In this document: piece after piece, positions 10,884 to 21,640 of the stretch
Layout: each line of letters opens with the position of its first letter
Numbering within the stretch: the stretch's first letter is position 1
Origin: Adiantum capillus-veneris
Taxonomy: Eukaryota > Streptophyta > Polypodiopsida > Polypodiales > Pteridaceae
Assembly: GCA_014529385.2 (NCBI GenBank)
Contig: CM043967.1
Span: 134,737,182 to 134,801,181 of the forward strand
Direction: 5' to 3'
Length of the DNA: 64,000 nucleotides
Notes under the pieces: generated by a model
The model's input: only the letters and a program-made list of their open reading frames with translations
The model's database searches: none
What the model was told of the DNA's origin: nothing
Program-made: the position numbers and the translations under genes

Positions 10884-12244
10884 TTACATTAGATATTCCT
10901 TCTTCCTGAGCTCCACTTGATACTCCCCTTTATGAAATATTTTCACCTCATCCTCAGATAGGTTGGTGTCCACATGCACGGGCCAAGTGTGTGGTGGATG
11001 CTGAGGCTGCGGCTCAATGTTCTGGTCTACTATATGGCGATGCAAGACATGATCCGGACAAAACCAAAACCACTGATGCACCACAACATTCGGATGCTTT
11101 TGATATCCTTCAAAAGATGGGGCCGGTATACCAAGGCTAACACCTGCAAAACTGCATCCACACCTTCTTCCTCCTCATGGTGTGCCGCTACATGTGACTC
11201 TACTACCTTGTGGAGTTCGGCCTATGGCCCACATTGGCTCATTGACCTTGCGCTCAACTACATACTGCCCACCCAAACCTATACTTCATTTTTGGGTTTG
11301 TGATATCCCTTCTTCTGCAAAGTTGATCTTACGTGGTCTTCCACACTTCTTGCAATCTTTGGTGCCAAGTTGTACTCGGGCGTATGCGATGCATCATCTT
11401 CCACATTGATAACCTCATTTGGATTGCGTTTTTGCCTTGATGTCTCCTTATCTCTGGTCAATGGAGTTGGTTGTTTATACATTGGAGTGCCCTCAGTAGA
11501 CTCATTCACTGCTCTTATCACTTGGCTGGGACGGTTTTCATGGCGTTCCGCAAGCTTTTGTATTGATGGACCCTTCCCAATGTGTTTTTCATGGCTGTAT
11601 GAAATGGCTTTTGTGCTTTGTAAGATGGAATTTGCAAGGTCCGTTGTACATGCATCATATAATGAAATGCGTTACAAAAACCCTCCCCTACTAGCCAGCT
11701 GCCATGCTTGCTCTCTGCAAGGTTTGTGTGTGGAGTGTTTGGTCCATAAGAGCTACTTTCTATGCACGTCATAATGCGACCCCAATGTGCAATACGAATT
11801 CCCACCAAATAAGCCATGAATCCATGTATGAAATGTTACGGTCTATGCAATGACCATTACACCACCATTGGCGTATTAGATGAGCCTCTGATGCTACAGC
11901 CTCTTTTGTTGGTGCTTGCCTCCACTTCTCGCATATTTCTTTGTGTGTGTGTTGAGAAGCTTGCGCCACATACTTCATTGTGTGTGTTGATTCAAGCTTT
12001 GCTTCCAATGGAAAAGGCAAGAACGCTCTTGACCGCTCATTGTATTGGTCTTGTCACCACCATTGAAAACAATTAGAACTGCATTCCAATTTTCTTGAGC
12101 TTCATCCGCCATGAAGTCAAAGAAATTAGCTATGTCACACCCACATGATATCATTACATCATTGAGGCACTCCCAAAACAAAAGTTGTGTTTCCATGTCT
12201 TCCTGTTTCATTTCATAAGTTGCAATAGTCAAAAGGTCCTGCAT
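10884..12244 (-). pseudogene. MULE-like transposase, middle to C-terminal region in pieces
   Basis: Read on minus, four overlapping frame fragments form one continuous protein with frameshifts. The first (12244-11975) contains DFMADEAQENWNAVLIVF, then MSGQERSCLFHWKQSLNQHT. The second (12020-11769) has KEAVASEAHLIRQWWCNG. The third (11817-11518) has GRIMTCIESSSYGPNTPH and NLAESKHGSWLVGEG. The fourth (11521-11279) is a basic tail with RQKRNPNEVINVEDD. The ADEAQ segment followed by an HW-box-like CLFHW fits a DDE-type transposase core. Assignment to MULE relies on the SWIM finger downstream and the GCM1/WRKY-like N-terminus upstream. Confidence 0.6.
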
Positions 12245-12640
12245 GCTGCAAACAAATTGTTTTAGAGAGAGTCAAAGGAAACCCACAAAGTTGTTAAGGT
12301 GTGCCATCTACCTTGGATCATAGACATGACAGGCCATAGTCACCCATTTGTTAACACGTCTGGTATGATCAAACTGGATCCACGCACGTCAAAGATCACC
12401 ATCCCAATCTTGTCTCATTCGGTTCACCAGGTCCACATCGGATGCTGGACCAATTGTGGACATTTTGAAGACATAACATTTCTCCCTCTCCGTACCTTGA
12501 CCGGCAAACCGGCTTCCATGGAAAAATTCATATGTGCAGTCTCGCTTCAGCTTTAGGAGTGCATCAATGCCGAAAGATTCTTTGTCAACCCCTCTTCGTA
12601 AACTAGATACTGAGCTTCAAAACCTAACAATGTTCAAAGT
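12245..12640 (-). pseudogene. MULE-like transposase, segment before and at first catalytic Asp
   Basis: No long ATG-initiated ORF covers this stretch, but one minus-strand frame reads through it with only two stops. It reads VDKESFGIDALLKLKRDC, EFFHGSRFAGQGTEREKC, and then IQFDHTRRVNKWVTMAC with YDP. The FDHTRR...WVTMACHVYDP segment looks like the strand carrying the first catalytic Asp of a DDE/RNase H-fold transposase. In-frame stops fall after WDGDL and after YDPR. Confidence 0.5.
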
Positions 12641-13467
12641 GTTTTGAGAAAAAATAATTTAGCAAAGAGTTTTGCATCAAAATCAGAATCTAGGAAATGC
12701 TCATACCAATTATCTTGCACCAATGCCCCCAACTCGTCAGAGATTTGCTCGCCTAAAATTCCTTCATTGGTGTTGTTGCAAAGAAGTGTTGTACTTATAA
12801 TTTCTTTTGCCAAACACATTTGAACCTTCCTGGCTCCTGCGTGTTGGTCAACAATCAAAATCCTTTACACCATCACCTTGGTGTTGTCTGTTAGTGTTTT
12901 GGATGTGCCGCTGCGCACATCGTGTCTATGTGTGCCACGATGAATCATGACTCTAGTGGCGGTCTCATCCGATGGCATGACATAGTATACTACACAATCA
13001 CATGTTGCAATACAAAAAGCAATTGCCTTACAAAAGTAGCATGTAAGGCTCTTATCTCCAATCTTAAAATATTGTGTGGGTGCAGTTGCCTTTTGTATGT
13101 ACCCTTTGAAATGACTTGTATTATAATTAACCAAGCGGGCACATTGTTCATTCATGCACTTGAGAGATCCTATGCAATGACTAAAACACACTATACCTGG
13201 AAAAACCATATTGGACGTTTGTGGCTTTGACCACAAATGAGGATAATACTTATGCTCCATTGCATCCATATGGTGCAACTTTCCCATGGTAAGTGAAAAT
13301 TCTAAAACAAGATCACCATCGTAAGACCTTGGAATCTCTGTAACTTGTTCCACTTGTTGTAATTGCATTAAAAGCTTTGTCAATGTGCCCTTGTTTTCGG
13401 TCTGTAGGAGTTTTTGTCTAGTACTCCTTTCGAAGCTATTTGGGAGCAAAACTCGAGGCGGCGGCAT
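12634..13467 (-). pseudogene. MULE-like transposase N-terminal region with Cys/His finger
   Basis: The N-terminal part (13467-12865, 200 codons) is rich in Cys: CFSHCIGSLKCMNEQC, then CYFCKAIAFCIATCDCVVYY, ending in MIHRGTHRHDV. The last motif (HxGxHxH) is the signature of the GCM1/WRKY/FLYWCH-type zinc fold common at the N-terminus of MULE transposases, where it binds terminal inverted repeats. The frame then shifts into 12858-12634, which holds the helical linker LGEQISDELGALVQDNWY. The start is taken as MPPPRVLLPNSF at 13467. I could not find terminal inverted repeats or a 9-bp target duplication by eye. Confidence 0.6.
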
Positions 13468-13559
13468 AGATCTATTAACTCCTTTTGAGCGAATTGCACC
13501 TGTGACGAACTATCCACAATGGCAATGGGAGTCGTGCTAGGTGAACCTGCATATTGTGT

Positions 13560-14240
13560 TTGATGCGGCGGCGAGGAAGGGGGGGGGACGTGTGTGCGAG
13601 GGCTGTCGGGGACGGGGGTGTGTGTGCGGGCGTACCGGGGGTGGCACCGCTACCGGGGACGGGGGCCTATGTGCGGGGCCCGGTAAGGGGGGGGGGACCT
13701 ATGTGCGGGCGGCCAGTAAGGGGGGATCTTGTGTGTGCAGGCGGCCACACGCCCCCACGTGCCCCTGGCCAGTGCATCAGCGTTGGCCATGGGCGGCCCC
13801 ACGCCCCCACGTGGAGGCGTGTGTCCGTCCCTAGCCAACGCGTGGCCAGCGGCAGTCCACACACAGACGCGGCAGTCCACATGGCCACGGAGCGGCCACG
13901 CAGGTCGCCTCGTGGCCATGTGGATTTGCCACGTGTATCGTCGTTAGCCAACGGTACACGTGGTATGCCACGTGGCCACGGACTGCCACATAGACAACGT
14001 GCGCTCACACACACATGCACACGGATGCAGGCATGTGTGTGTGCATGTTGTGTGTGGTGCACACACACACATGCACACACGTGCACACACACGTGCACAC
14101 ACGCATGCGCACACACATACACACGTGTGCACGCACACACACACACACACACGTGCATGCACGTGCACATACACGTACACTCGCACACACACACACACCC
14201 TCAACCACCTCTCTCTCTCTCACACACACACATTTGAATT
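13560..14240. repeat. GC-rich island grading into (CA)n/Z-DNA-like tract
   Basis: The left half is strongly G-rich on plus (GGGGGGGG runs at about 13580 and 13688) and then rich in CCCCCACGTG and GCCACGTGG palindromes. The right half (about 14000-14210) is alternating CA/GTGCAC/ACGTGC, ending in CT repeats. Open frames here in several phases are artefacts of low complexity. Composition differs sharply from the AT-rich flanks. Confidence 0.9.
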
Positions 14241-14279
14241 AAAATCAAATAAAAAAATAAATTTAATTAATAAAATTTA

Positions 14280-14472
14280 AAACCTCATAAAGACAAACTC
14301 TTTTCATTTCTCTCAACTTTTTTCATTTCTCTATCTCTCCTCATCTCTACTTTCTTATATCACACGATTTCTCTCTGTCAAGTTCTTTTGCTCACTTTTC
14401 TTTCTCAAACCCTTAGCTATAATTTTTCATAAGCCATACTTATATCTATCTTCTCTAATTCTTTAGCCAAGT
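14280..14472 (+). promoter_or_regulatory. Pyrimidine-rich leader upstream of a gene relic
   Basis: A run of TTTCTCTC/CTTTTTTC pyrimidine sequence lies directly before the ATG at 14473. Plant 5' UTRs are often like this, but no clear TATA box is visible, so this is only suggestive. Confidence 0.3.
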
Positions 14473-15194
14473 ATGAGAACAAGAAATCAACCCAAAAATA
14501 ATGGTGCCATGGATGAGGTTTATGTTACAACGTTGCAAGAAGTCCCTTCGTGATACACTAAAGAGAGTGAACAATCTCAAGTCTTAAGTTCTCTAGATCA
14601 GATTGTGTCCATCATAACCAGTGTGGATGGAACAACACAATCAAGCGGAGGATTGAGTCATCATATGGAAACTGCTACCACAACTGAAGATGTAAGAGAT
14701 GAAGCATTTGGAAATGTGGTCGACAAGCATATTTCTTTGGGCTGGTGGATTCTCATAGAGCTCCATACGATGGCAAACTTCCATGTTGGCCTCTATGTCG
14801 ACTTCTTTCAAACCCCATCATCCGTACGCATGATGACCATGTGGTGGATTTGCAACTCTCCATTGCAAACAAAATCTACCAACCAACCATGGCAAGATTT
14901 ATTGTTAGTGAATGGATTCCTGGGGAGGATCATAAGCAATTTTCTGGTGGTGGTCACACTTCGAGAGATCTTGCAATGTCATATGATTTGGATGAAGAGC
15001 TTCGTCAAATCCCCGAGCTTAGTCACATGGTCGAGAGGTACTTTTTGGTTTGGGATGGAAATCACAGATTGGAGGCATGGATGCGGTGGATGAACGAGAA
15101 AGACATCCCGATTGAGAAGGCACCAAAGGTGGAGTGCGTTCTTGTTGATTTTCAACCCCATGAGACAACGGAGTTTCTATTGGTTTGGGAATGA
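14473..15194 (+). pseudogene. Broken gene with WDGNHR motif
   Basis: From the ATG at 14473 a frame reads MRTRNQPKNNGAMDEVYV, crosses one TGA at 14551-14553, and continues to EAFGNVVDKHIS. Around 14738 coding sense shifts frame into DSHRAPYDGKLPCWPLCR, then LVWDGNHRLEAWMRWMNEKD, and ends LLVWE-stop at 15192-15194. DGNHR resembles the core motif of the ParB/sulfiredoxin-like fold, but that link is an inference from one motif. The segment at 33660-33877 carries the related YTWDGNHRLAMWMG, so a gene family exists here. A possible intron (GTAAGT at 15278 to TAG at 15363) follows. The gene is broken off at 15401 by an LTR. Function unknown. Confidence 0.55.
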
Positions 15195-15400
15195 TCAACA
15201 GGTTAGGGCGAGAAGACCACCAAAATGACACCCTCGAGAGTGGTAGAGGTTGCACGTGCACGCAGTAGCCCAAAAGAGTAAGTAAATGTCATTTAAATCA
15301 TTCGATATCTTTCTCTTTTGATTATGTCACAATGAAAAATAAGTCTCGCTTTTCCTTTGCTAGGAAGTGCCGCTTGATTGATTTGCTCCAAGGTGGTGAT

Positions 15401-15976
15401 TGTTAACCCTCATTCACATTCCTATCACCTACGACGGACACTGTATTATTTATTTGGTAGAGTCACGTACCGGGCTTGTCAGTTCAATAGGAAAAGGGTA
15501 AGAGTGATCGCCAATGAGAGGCGCACTCTAACTGGAACATTCAAGGGATTAGTTGGCTAAGCATGGGCGCCCAAGTGTGAATGGGGCGAGCTCATATAAA
15601 AGTCAACTAAACCTAAAATTCACTCATCTCTCATTTATGCAATTGAAGAGTGCTCTTGCTCCATCTCCATCTTCTTCTTCTTCATCTCCTTGTGTGTGTG
15701 TATATGCGTGAGAGAGAGAGAGTGAGAGAGTGAGAGTGGGATCGAGCATTGCGGTGGCACAACGGTGGCAAGGCGGTTGAGCGTGGCGTAGCGGCGTCTC
15801 CCTCTTCTTATCAGCGAGGAATCCTCCACGACAGCAAAGCGTAGAGCGGTGAGTGACACACCATCGCCATCTTTGAGCTTAATAGTTTAGGCTTGTTGTG
15901 TGCTTGGAGCCATTTGTGGCTCGCACACAGTGTATTGGCAAGTTCCTTGCATTGACACGTGGGACATACGCACACA
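15401..15976 (+). repeat. 5' LTR of Tat-like Ty3/gypsy element A
   Basis: This stretch begins TGTTAACCCT and ends ACACA, directly before the PBS at 15981. A TATA-like CATATAAAAG sits near 15594, followed by GT and GA short repeats in the R/U5 region. Length is about 576 bp. The partner LTR was not found in the window, so the left edge is inferred from the TG dinucleotide after a GGTGGTGAT purine tract. Confidence 0.6.
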
Positions 15977-15980
15977 TTTT

Positions 15981-15998
15981 TGGCACCGCTGCCGGGGA
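15981..15998 (+). promoter_or_regulatory. Primer binding site, element A
   Basis: TGGCACCGCTGCCGGGGA is one or two bases from TGGCGCCGTTGCCGGGGA, the primer site typical of plant Tat/Athila/Ogre-lineage Ty3/gypsy elements (tRNA-Arg type in Ogre). Three further sites of this form occur in the window. Confidence 0.85.
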
Positions 15999-15999
15999 A

Positions 16000-16720
16000 T
16001 GCCATACACTAAGCTTGAATGGCACTCTGTGCTTCTTTTGTGGTGTAATTTCAATTGTAGGAAGGGTAGGGAAGGAGGGTGTGTGTGTTGAGAAGAAGCA
16101 TTTTGTGTTGCTACTGTGTATTTCTTTGCTAATGAAGTTTTGAAAGGTTACTATGTTTTCTGTGTGCTAAGGTATTAGTATTAAGGTTGTTAGTTCTGTG
16201 TAACGTAAAGTACAGTAAGTAGGAAGTAGATCTGTGAGAACTAATGAAGTGTGTAAGTGTGTACAGTAGGTGTATTAGTTGTAAGTAGGTAGGTAGAGTG
16301 TGTGTATACTCGGGCGCAGACATCGGCGACCTTATCCCCCCCAAAAAAATATATATGTAAAAAATAAAAAAAAATAAAAAAAATAAAAGGTAGGACCGGG
16401 ATCGAGATTATCTCCCAGATCCAAGCCGACGCTCACGCTCAGGCTCAGACGCCCTTTAAAATTACGTATTTTAGCTTCACACGTAGCTAAAAATCAACTT
16501 TTTTGAGGACCAACAGAGCTTCAGGTGACTGAACGTTGTGTTGTAAAGCACACCGCGACCCTCTGAGAGATACGCTCATTTCGAGCTATCACACACTTTA
16601 ATTAGAAACACCGATCATTAAAAAATTTTTAAAACATTAAAAAACGAGTAAAAACGGGCGCCTAAAAAAGTAAGCAGTTAACCTTCGAGGTTATTCGCCG
16701 ACGCTTGTAGGTTTTCAAAG
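16000..16720 (+). other. Leader of element A
   Basis: Non-coding sequence between PBS and gag. It contains an A-rich stretch of AAATAAAAA repeats at 16355-16388 and no long reading frame on plus. Confidence 0.5.
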
Positions 16721-16724
16721 GCAC

Positions 16725-19188
16725 ATGCATCTTCACTCTGATCTTGTGCTAAAGACGGAGCAACTAGAGAGAATTTTGACTTACGCGAGTTGTCATTATC
16801 CACCTACCTTAGGTTCTGGGCCCTCGGCAGGGACCGAAGGTAGTACAAACCAAGACCCGAACATAGCGGATAGTGACTCTTCCTTTGAGTACAACGTCAT
16901 GGAGGGTTTCCCAATGCCTAATGCCGATAGCTTAAGCCAATACATGCATGCATGGGCCCGCGGTCCGGGATGAGCGTGCTTAGCCGCTTGAAGGAAACCT
17001 TTAGTAGAGCCACTCGCTCCGAACATGGAGCTAATGATGTAAATGAGGGGGGTGGGGAAGTAAATTCTCCATTCATGACCAACGTAAAGCCTATTCCCTT
17101 AGAGAATGTGCACGTGAATACTTCATTCACTTCACCCCTTGACTCTTCAGAACTATTCCCCTCTGAGGTCATATTACCCAATGGTAGAAGCCTTGCCAAA
17201 GTGCAAGAGGTTGAGTGATATATCCTTGCAGCAAGGGAAAAGGAAATCGAGAGCTTACGCAAGGCGGAGCAGCGAAGAGAGTTAAAATCGAAAGCTGCTA
17301 TGTCAATATCCTTGGTAGGAGAGCAATCGAGTGCTCTTGAATTAGCGACCACTAAGGGTCAACCCATAGAGAGCAACATTGCATCTAGTTCAAAGGACAC
17401 CCCTAGCACCTCAAGCTTAGATGGAGCATTCTTAAATGAGAACTGGGAGTACGAACTACAGACGGAAACTCTAACCGACCTATACACAGGTCACACCTAT
17501 CACGTGGGTTGGTTAGGTGTCCTACAATCCACAATGGGTGCTACTAGTGTGGAAGATCAACAACAAAGAGTTTGTGAGGTCATCCATAGGGTTATCGAGT
17601 TAGAGAGACAAAACAAGGGGATCCACATGCCTTCAACGGGTCTCATGAGATTCTTGGATACAGGGAAGGCTAAACAACCGACCCTATCGCAAATGGAGAC
17701 TCCCTCGGTAAGTCCGATGGATACTCCATATGTTGTTTCGTCAGGGGTCTCAGTGCAATCTGAGCCCACAAGTGATAGCGTTACCTTTCCAAGTCTAGCT
17801 CATCTTTCTCTTGATGACACCACGGCTACCATGCCTACCCCAATGATGGGCATGCCAAGAAACACGCCATGGACCTCATTTGTTAGTGAAGCACCGCTAC
17901 ATGGTAGCTCAATGCCTGCAACAGTACCTACAAGTGTGTACCAATCGTATGCACCTATGGGTCATCTCACTCATGTAGTCCCTACCCCTCCCATTGTTTC
18001 AACTACCTATGCTCCACAACCACAACACCCAAGCTCTTATTTCCATGGGACTATACCGGCTAGCATTAGCATGTCACATCCAACGTCTGCTATGCCTAGG
18101 CCACACATATGAACTTTGGACCGCCACATGGCACAGCCCCGTACCAAATGTGGAACCCAAGGGCTTCCTATGCGTCAAGCCCAATTCCAATACCTACTCT
18201 ACATGTAGTCTCTGGAGTGCCTTCACCCACGATGCCTGCTCACTTAGGTGACTTGGCAACATTTTCTCAAGCTATTGGTCAATCTATTGTTGAGAATATG
18301 CGTAACACGCCTGATAGAGAGCCTAGAAGTAAGGCAGTACAAATAGCCAAGCTCACACAAAAATTTAGTGGAGACGGGGATGTGAGAAAGCATATCGAAG
18401 TGTTTGAACAATTATGCGATTCTCTAGGAGAACACAATGACCTGCATAAGAGTAATTCTTTAAGCCTAACCTTAAGTGGGAAGGCTGGGGATTGGTATGG
18501 AACCCTAAGGGTGGAAGAAAAAACGAGTTACCCTACTCTTAGGAGACTATTCTTGAAAGAATACATACGAGAGGGAGTGATTTGGGGTGTAGCCTCTCAA
18601 CTCCAGAAAGCCCAACGAGAGGAAGGAGAGGCAGTGAGAGATTTTATTAGTTGCTTGAAGCATTTGAATTCTCGTTGTAATCCAAATGAGCACTTCAATA
18701 ATAATCAATTGCTCGATAGATTCATTCGGGGATTACGACATGAGGATATCTACAATGGCCTAGTCATTAGAGGTATCACCACTTGGGAAGCAGTCACCAC
18801 CAATGTGATCCAATTGGAGGATAATTTAATGATTCAAGAAGAAACAGTGTCTGTTGAGCCTAAATCTATTAGCTCGCAAGCATCAAGGCATCAGCCAATG
18901 ACCCTAAAGCCTATTGCTAAGGAGCCAAAGATATCTGAGATGACTTTAGCAGATCTCACCAAGTCTATTCAAGAGAGTCTTAGAGATAATTGTGCTCCGC
19001 AAAACAATCATATGTATCCAAGAAGGGAGCAACAATGGTGCTCAGTATGCTATGGGCCGTATAGTACCAGTAAATGCCCTACTTTTAGAGTAAAATTCAA
19101 TGGCAACTTCAATGCCTGTGGAAGGTATGGTCATCAAGCTAAGGATTGCATAGTATTTAAGCGCGTGATGGCCAATAACCAACCTTAG
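16725..19188 (+). pseudogene. Tat-like Ty3/gypsy gag, element A
   Basis: This is the Gag polyprotein of element A. A first frame (16725-16973) appears to shift near 16965 into the main frame. The main frame runs MSVLSRLKETFSRATRSEH from 16970, with one TGA at 17216-17218, to 18112. A one-base slip at an ATGA overlap (18109) leads into 18109-19188. The long N-terminal region is rich in Ser, Thr, Pro and Met. The retrotransposon-gag helices follow (DVRKHIEVFEQLCDSLGE, SGKAGDWYGTL, RRLFLKEYIREG). Two knuckle-like motifs close it: CSVCYGPYSTSKC, with Tyr for the zinc His, and NACGRYGHQAKDC, lacking the first Cys. Total length of about 820 codons fits large Tat gags. The knuckle defects and breaks make it inactive. 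Confidence 0.8.
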
Positions 19189-19505
19189 CATGGGTAGACA
19201 CACCTCGAGTGCCTGCATTGATGCGCCCCACCTCTTGAACAAATAGCACAACACAAGGTGCCTAGGGCCCAAAATGTTGTTCAAACAACACCCTTACCAC
19301 CTCTAGTGCTAGGACTACAAGCACCACATCCGAGAATCACTTCTGTGAATCAAGTGGGTTGTGAGTCATCTATTGCTTGTTTGGAAGGCTGTGAGGAAGA
19401 TATAGACACTAATATTTCCTATGGGATGGATGTGCTTGAAGAAAGTGCACAATACTACATGGAGGACTATTGGGGAAAAGTCAAACCTATCCAATGCGAT
19501 CATAC

Positions 19506-19960
19506 AAATTACTACTAAGGGATTAACTATGCAGGGAATCCTTGATGGTGATGCTGGGGTTAGCATTGTGACTAAAAATTGCTAGGAAACTATGGAAAGA
19601 ACTCACCTTGCAACCACAACCATAGTAGTGAAGATGGCCAATGGGTCTATTGTTAAACCTATTGGGATGCTAGAATATCTCACGATCAAGGTATTTGGAC
19701 ATAAAATACGAATTATCTTCATTGTTATGGATTCCTCCAAACACAGTATGGCATTGGAGATGATCTTAGGATTTCCTTTCATGAGGGAAGCAAAAATGGT
19801 GCATGAATGGTCTAAAAACCATGTCTACCTGCAGTTCCAAGATTTTGTCATTAGAGTGGATTACGCGACGAGAGGAAGAATTGGGTCCGAGAGCTCATTA
19901 TACTCTCATATGACAGAGACTTGCAAAGTACTCTCAGAGACGCACGACTATCTAGATGTT
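19506..19960 (+). pseudogene. Aspartic protease of element A, fragment
   Basis: The plus strand reads QGILDGDAGVSIVTKN, matching the active-site region of plant Ty3/gypsy proteases (LDGGSGVNI type), then VVKMANGSIVKPIGML and the ILGFPFM block (part in 19592-20050). A TAG follows KNC. The protease would process Gag-Pol. RT, RNase H, integrase and 3' LTR of element A are absent; coding sense changes to a glycine-rich protein at about 20.0 kb, so the element is truncated. Confidence 0.7.
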
Positions 19961-20004
19961 GCAAGTATTATTGTTATATGGATACATTTAATTAAGCTAG
20001 ACAA

Positions 20005-20340
20005 TCATATCCTTTTGATTGTTTTGACGAGACATGATGGACGCAATTGAGGTCACGAATGGAAAAGAAATGGATAGACAAAGCATCACTGAGAACCACA
20101 CCCAAAGCCTTAGTGGCGGGAGGTGGATATCAAGGATCCGGAGGTGGGGGTCGAGGCTATAAAAATGGACATTCACACTATTCTGATAGCCTGGAAAGGT
20201 GGGTATGGAGGAAGGTCAAATGGAGGAGGCTATGATGGTGGGCCATAGTGCAACAATTATGGTGGAGGAGGTGGTGGATACTATGAAGGGGGAAGAAATG
20301 GCTATGGTGGGGTTGTGGGTAACTATTGGCTTGGTTGCCA
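20005..20340 (+). pseudogene. Glycine-rich RNA-binding protein, RRM end and Gly-rich start
   Basis: One frame reads DAIEVTNGKEMDRQSIT, matching the end of the RRM of plant glycine-rich RNA-binding proteins (usual form DAIEGMNGKELDGR.IT). It is followed in mixed frames by GGGYQGSGGGGRGYKNG, then GGYGGRSNGGGYDGG, NYGGGGGGYYEGG and RNGYGG. These proteins bind RNA and act in stress, clock and splicing control. The RNP1/RNP2 half of the RRM is not present upstream, where element A lies. Frameshifts and a TAG break the Gly-rich part. The C-terminus is found again at 25989-26049, beyond copia 1. GRP7-like is my best family guess. Confidence 0.65.
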
Positions 20341-20624
20341 ACCTATGCATGGACGTGATCAATGCAGCATGTCACTTCACTTTTGGGGGCGCAATAGGTA
20401 GTGTGGTGCTATCAACAACAGGCTCCAATTTACTCCCAAGCACACGCAGGTAGCATGGTGGTAAGGCAAGCGCACCTAAATGTTGAGGTCAGGACCTCAA
20501 AGTGCGTGAGTGGAAAACGTATTGACTTTTTCATTCCATTGTTTCTAGCCAAATGCAGTTGACTGTCAGCTGACTCGGGCTGCTTTTCCACGAGCACAAG
20601 CTAGCCAATATATAGTGAAAGCAC
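20341..20624. other. Unassigned spacer before copia 1
   Basis: The glycine-rich reading stops at about 20.34 kb. The rest has no recognisable coding sense and could be an older insertion or decayed gene sequence. AGCAC at 20620-20624 is the left target-site copy of copia 1. Confidence 0.4.
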
Positions 20625-20851
20625 TGTTGGAATTAGGGTTGCAGAGAAACACACACAGCTTGGAGAAGACAAAGGAAGCTCAAGGCACACAATAGAGAGT
20701 GTGTTACTTAGTGTGCAATGGAAATATTGATAGCCCTAGAGTGATGGGTGTATATACAATGCAAGGGGGAAAAAACCTCCTAAAGAGGGAAAAAATGCCC
20801 CGGTGGGCCTAGTGTGTTCACACACATCACTACCACATGTATATGGTAACA
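20625..20851 (-). repeat. 3' LTR of copia 1
   Basis: TG...CA ends (TGTTGGAATTAGGG to ATATGGTAACA on plus). It is very similar to 25762-25988 and to the copia 2 LTRs. Confidence 0.93.
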
Positions 20852-20968
20852 AATCCCCCCTGGAGTGATGCAGTGAATGAGAGCTGACACATGAGTAAAG
20901 GGAAGTGCCATGCCTTGAGGACAGGATCAGTCCACAAAGGGGAGTAAGCCCAAAGCTTTGCGGAAAGC

Positions 20969-21640
20969 TTAAATCTTCTCACGAGAGAATGCCTTTGTGA
21001 AAAGCTCTACAAGGTTGTCGTGTGTTGGCACATAAGCCAAGCTGATCTCTCCTGCTGAGAGACTCTCCCTGACATAGTGGTAATGCACCTCAATGTGCTT
21101 TGTGCGAGCATGAAAAACTGGGTTCCTCGCAACTGCCAATGCGCTCTGACTGTTAGTGTAGATAGTGTTGGCAATGTCCTGTCCAACACCCAAATCATCC
21201 ATAAGGTGTCTGAGCCATACACACTCAACCGTAGCTGTGAAGACTGCCCTGTACTTAGCCTCACAACTCGAAGTGGCCATAGTAGGTTGCTTCTTACTCA
21301 ACCATGGTATACATGAACTGCCAATCATGAAACAAAAACCACTTGTGGACACTCGCGTGTCAAAACAACCAGCCAATCTGAGTCCGAAAAAGCATGTAAG
21401 TCTGGCGGCAATGATCCCCCCTTGGGATAAAACAAACCAAGATGTAAAGTGCCACTAAGCTAGCGGAAAATTTTCTTGACAGCCTGCCAATGCTTAGACC
21501 CTGGGCTATGCATAAATCTGCTGACCTCTGAGACTGCAAACTGAATATCTGGCCTCGTGTTGCATACATAAATGAGGCAGCCAACAGCAGTTTGGTAAAG
21601 AGTGAAATCAGTAGGATCACCAGCATCATTTGCCAGGAGG
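20969..21640 (-). pseudogene. Copia 1 RT tail and RNase H
   Basis: On minus, TDFTLYQTAVGCLIYVCN, then PDIQFAVSEVSRFMHSPG, is the thumb/connection of copia RT. The RNase H domain follows (21376-20969): RVSTSGFCFMIGSSCIPW, KKQPTMATSSCEAKYRAV, TIYTNSQSALAVARNPVF, HIEVHYHYVRE. The catalytic RT palm (YVDD region) is missing; the sequence jumps from this tail to the segment ending MAAMQSEYD at about 21640. A frameshift separates the two pieces. Confidence 0.88.

Noticed and set aside
13554-14280. Several overlapping long ORFs on both strands in the GC/CA-rich island
   Set aside because: They translate simple repeats (alternating Cys/Val or His/Thr) in all frames, so they are low-complexity artefacts.
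20047-20453. Plus-strand Met/Glu/Val-rich ORF (20199-20453) as a gene
   Set aside because: It is an alternative frame of the GGN/GGA repeats of the glycine-rich protein.
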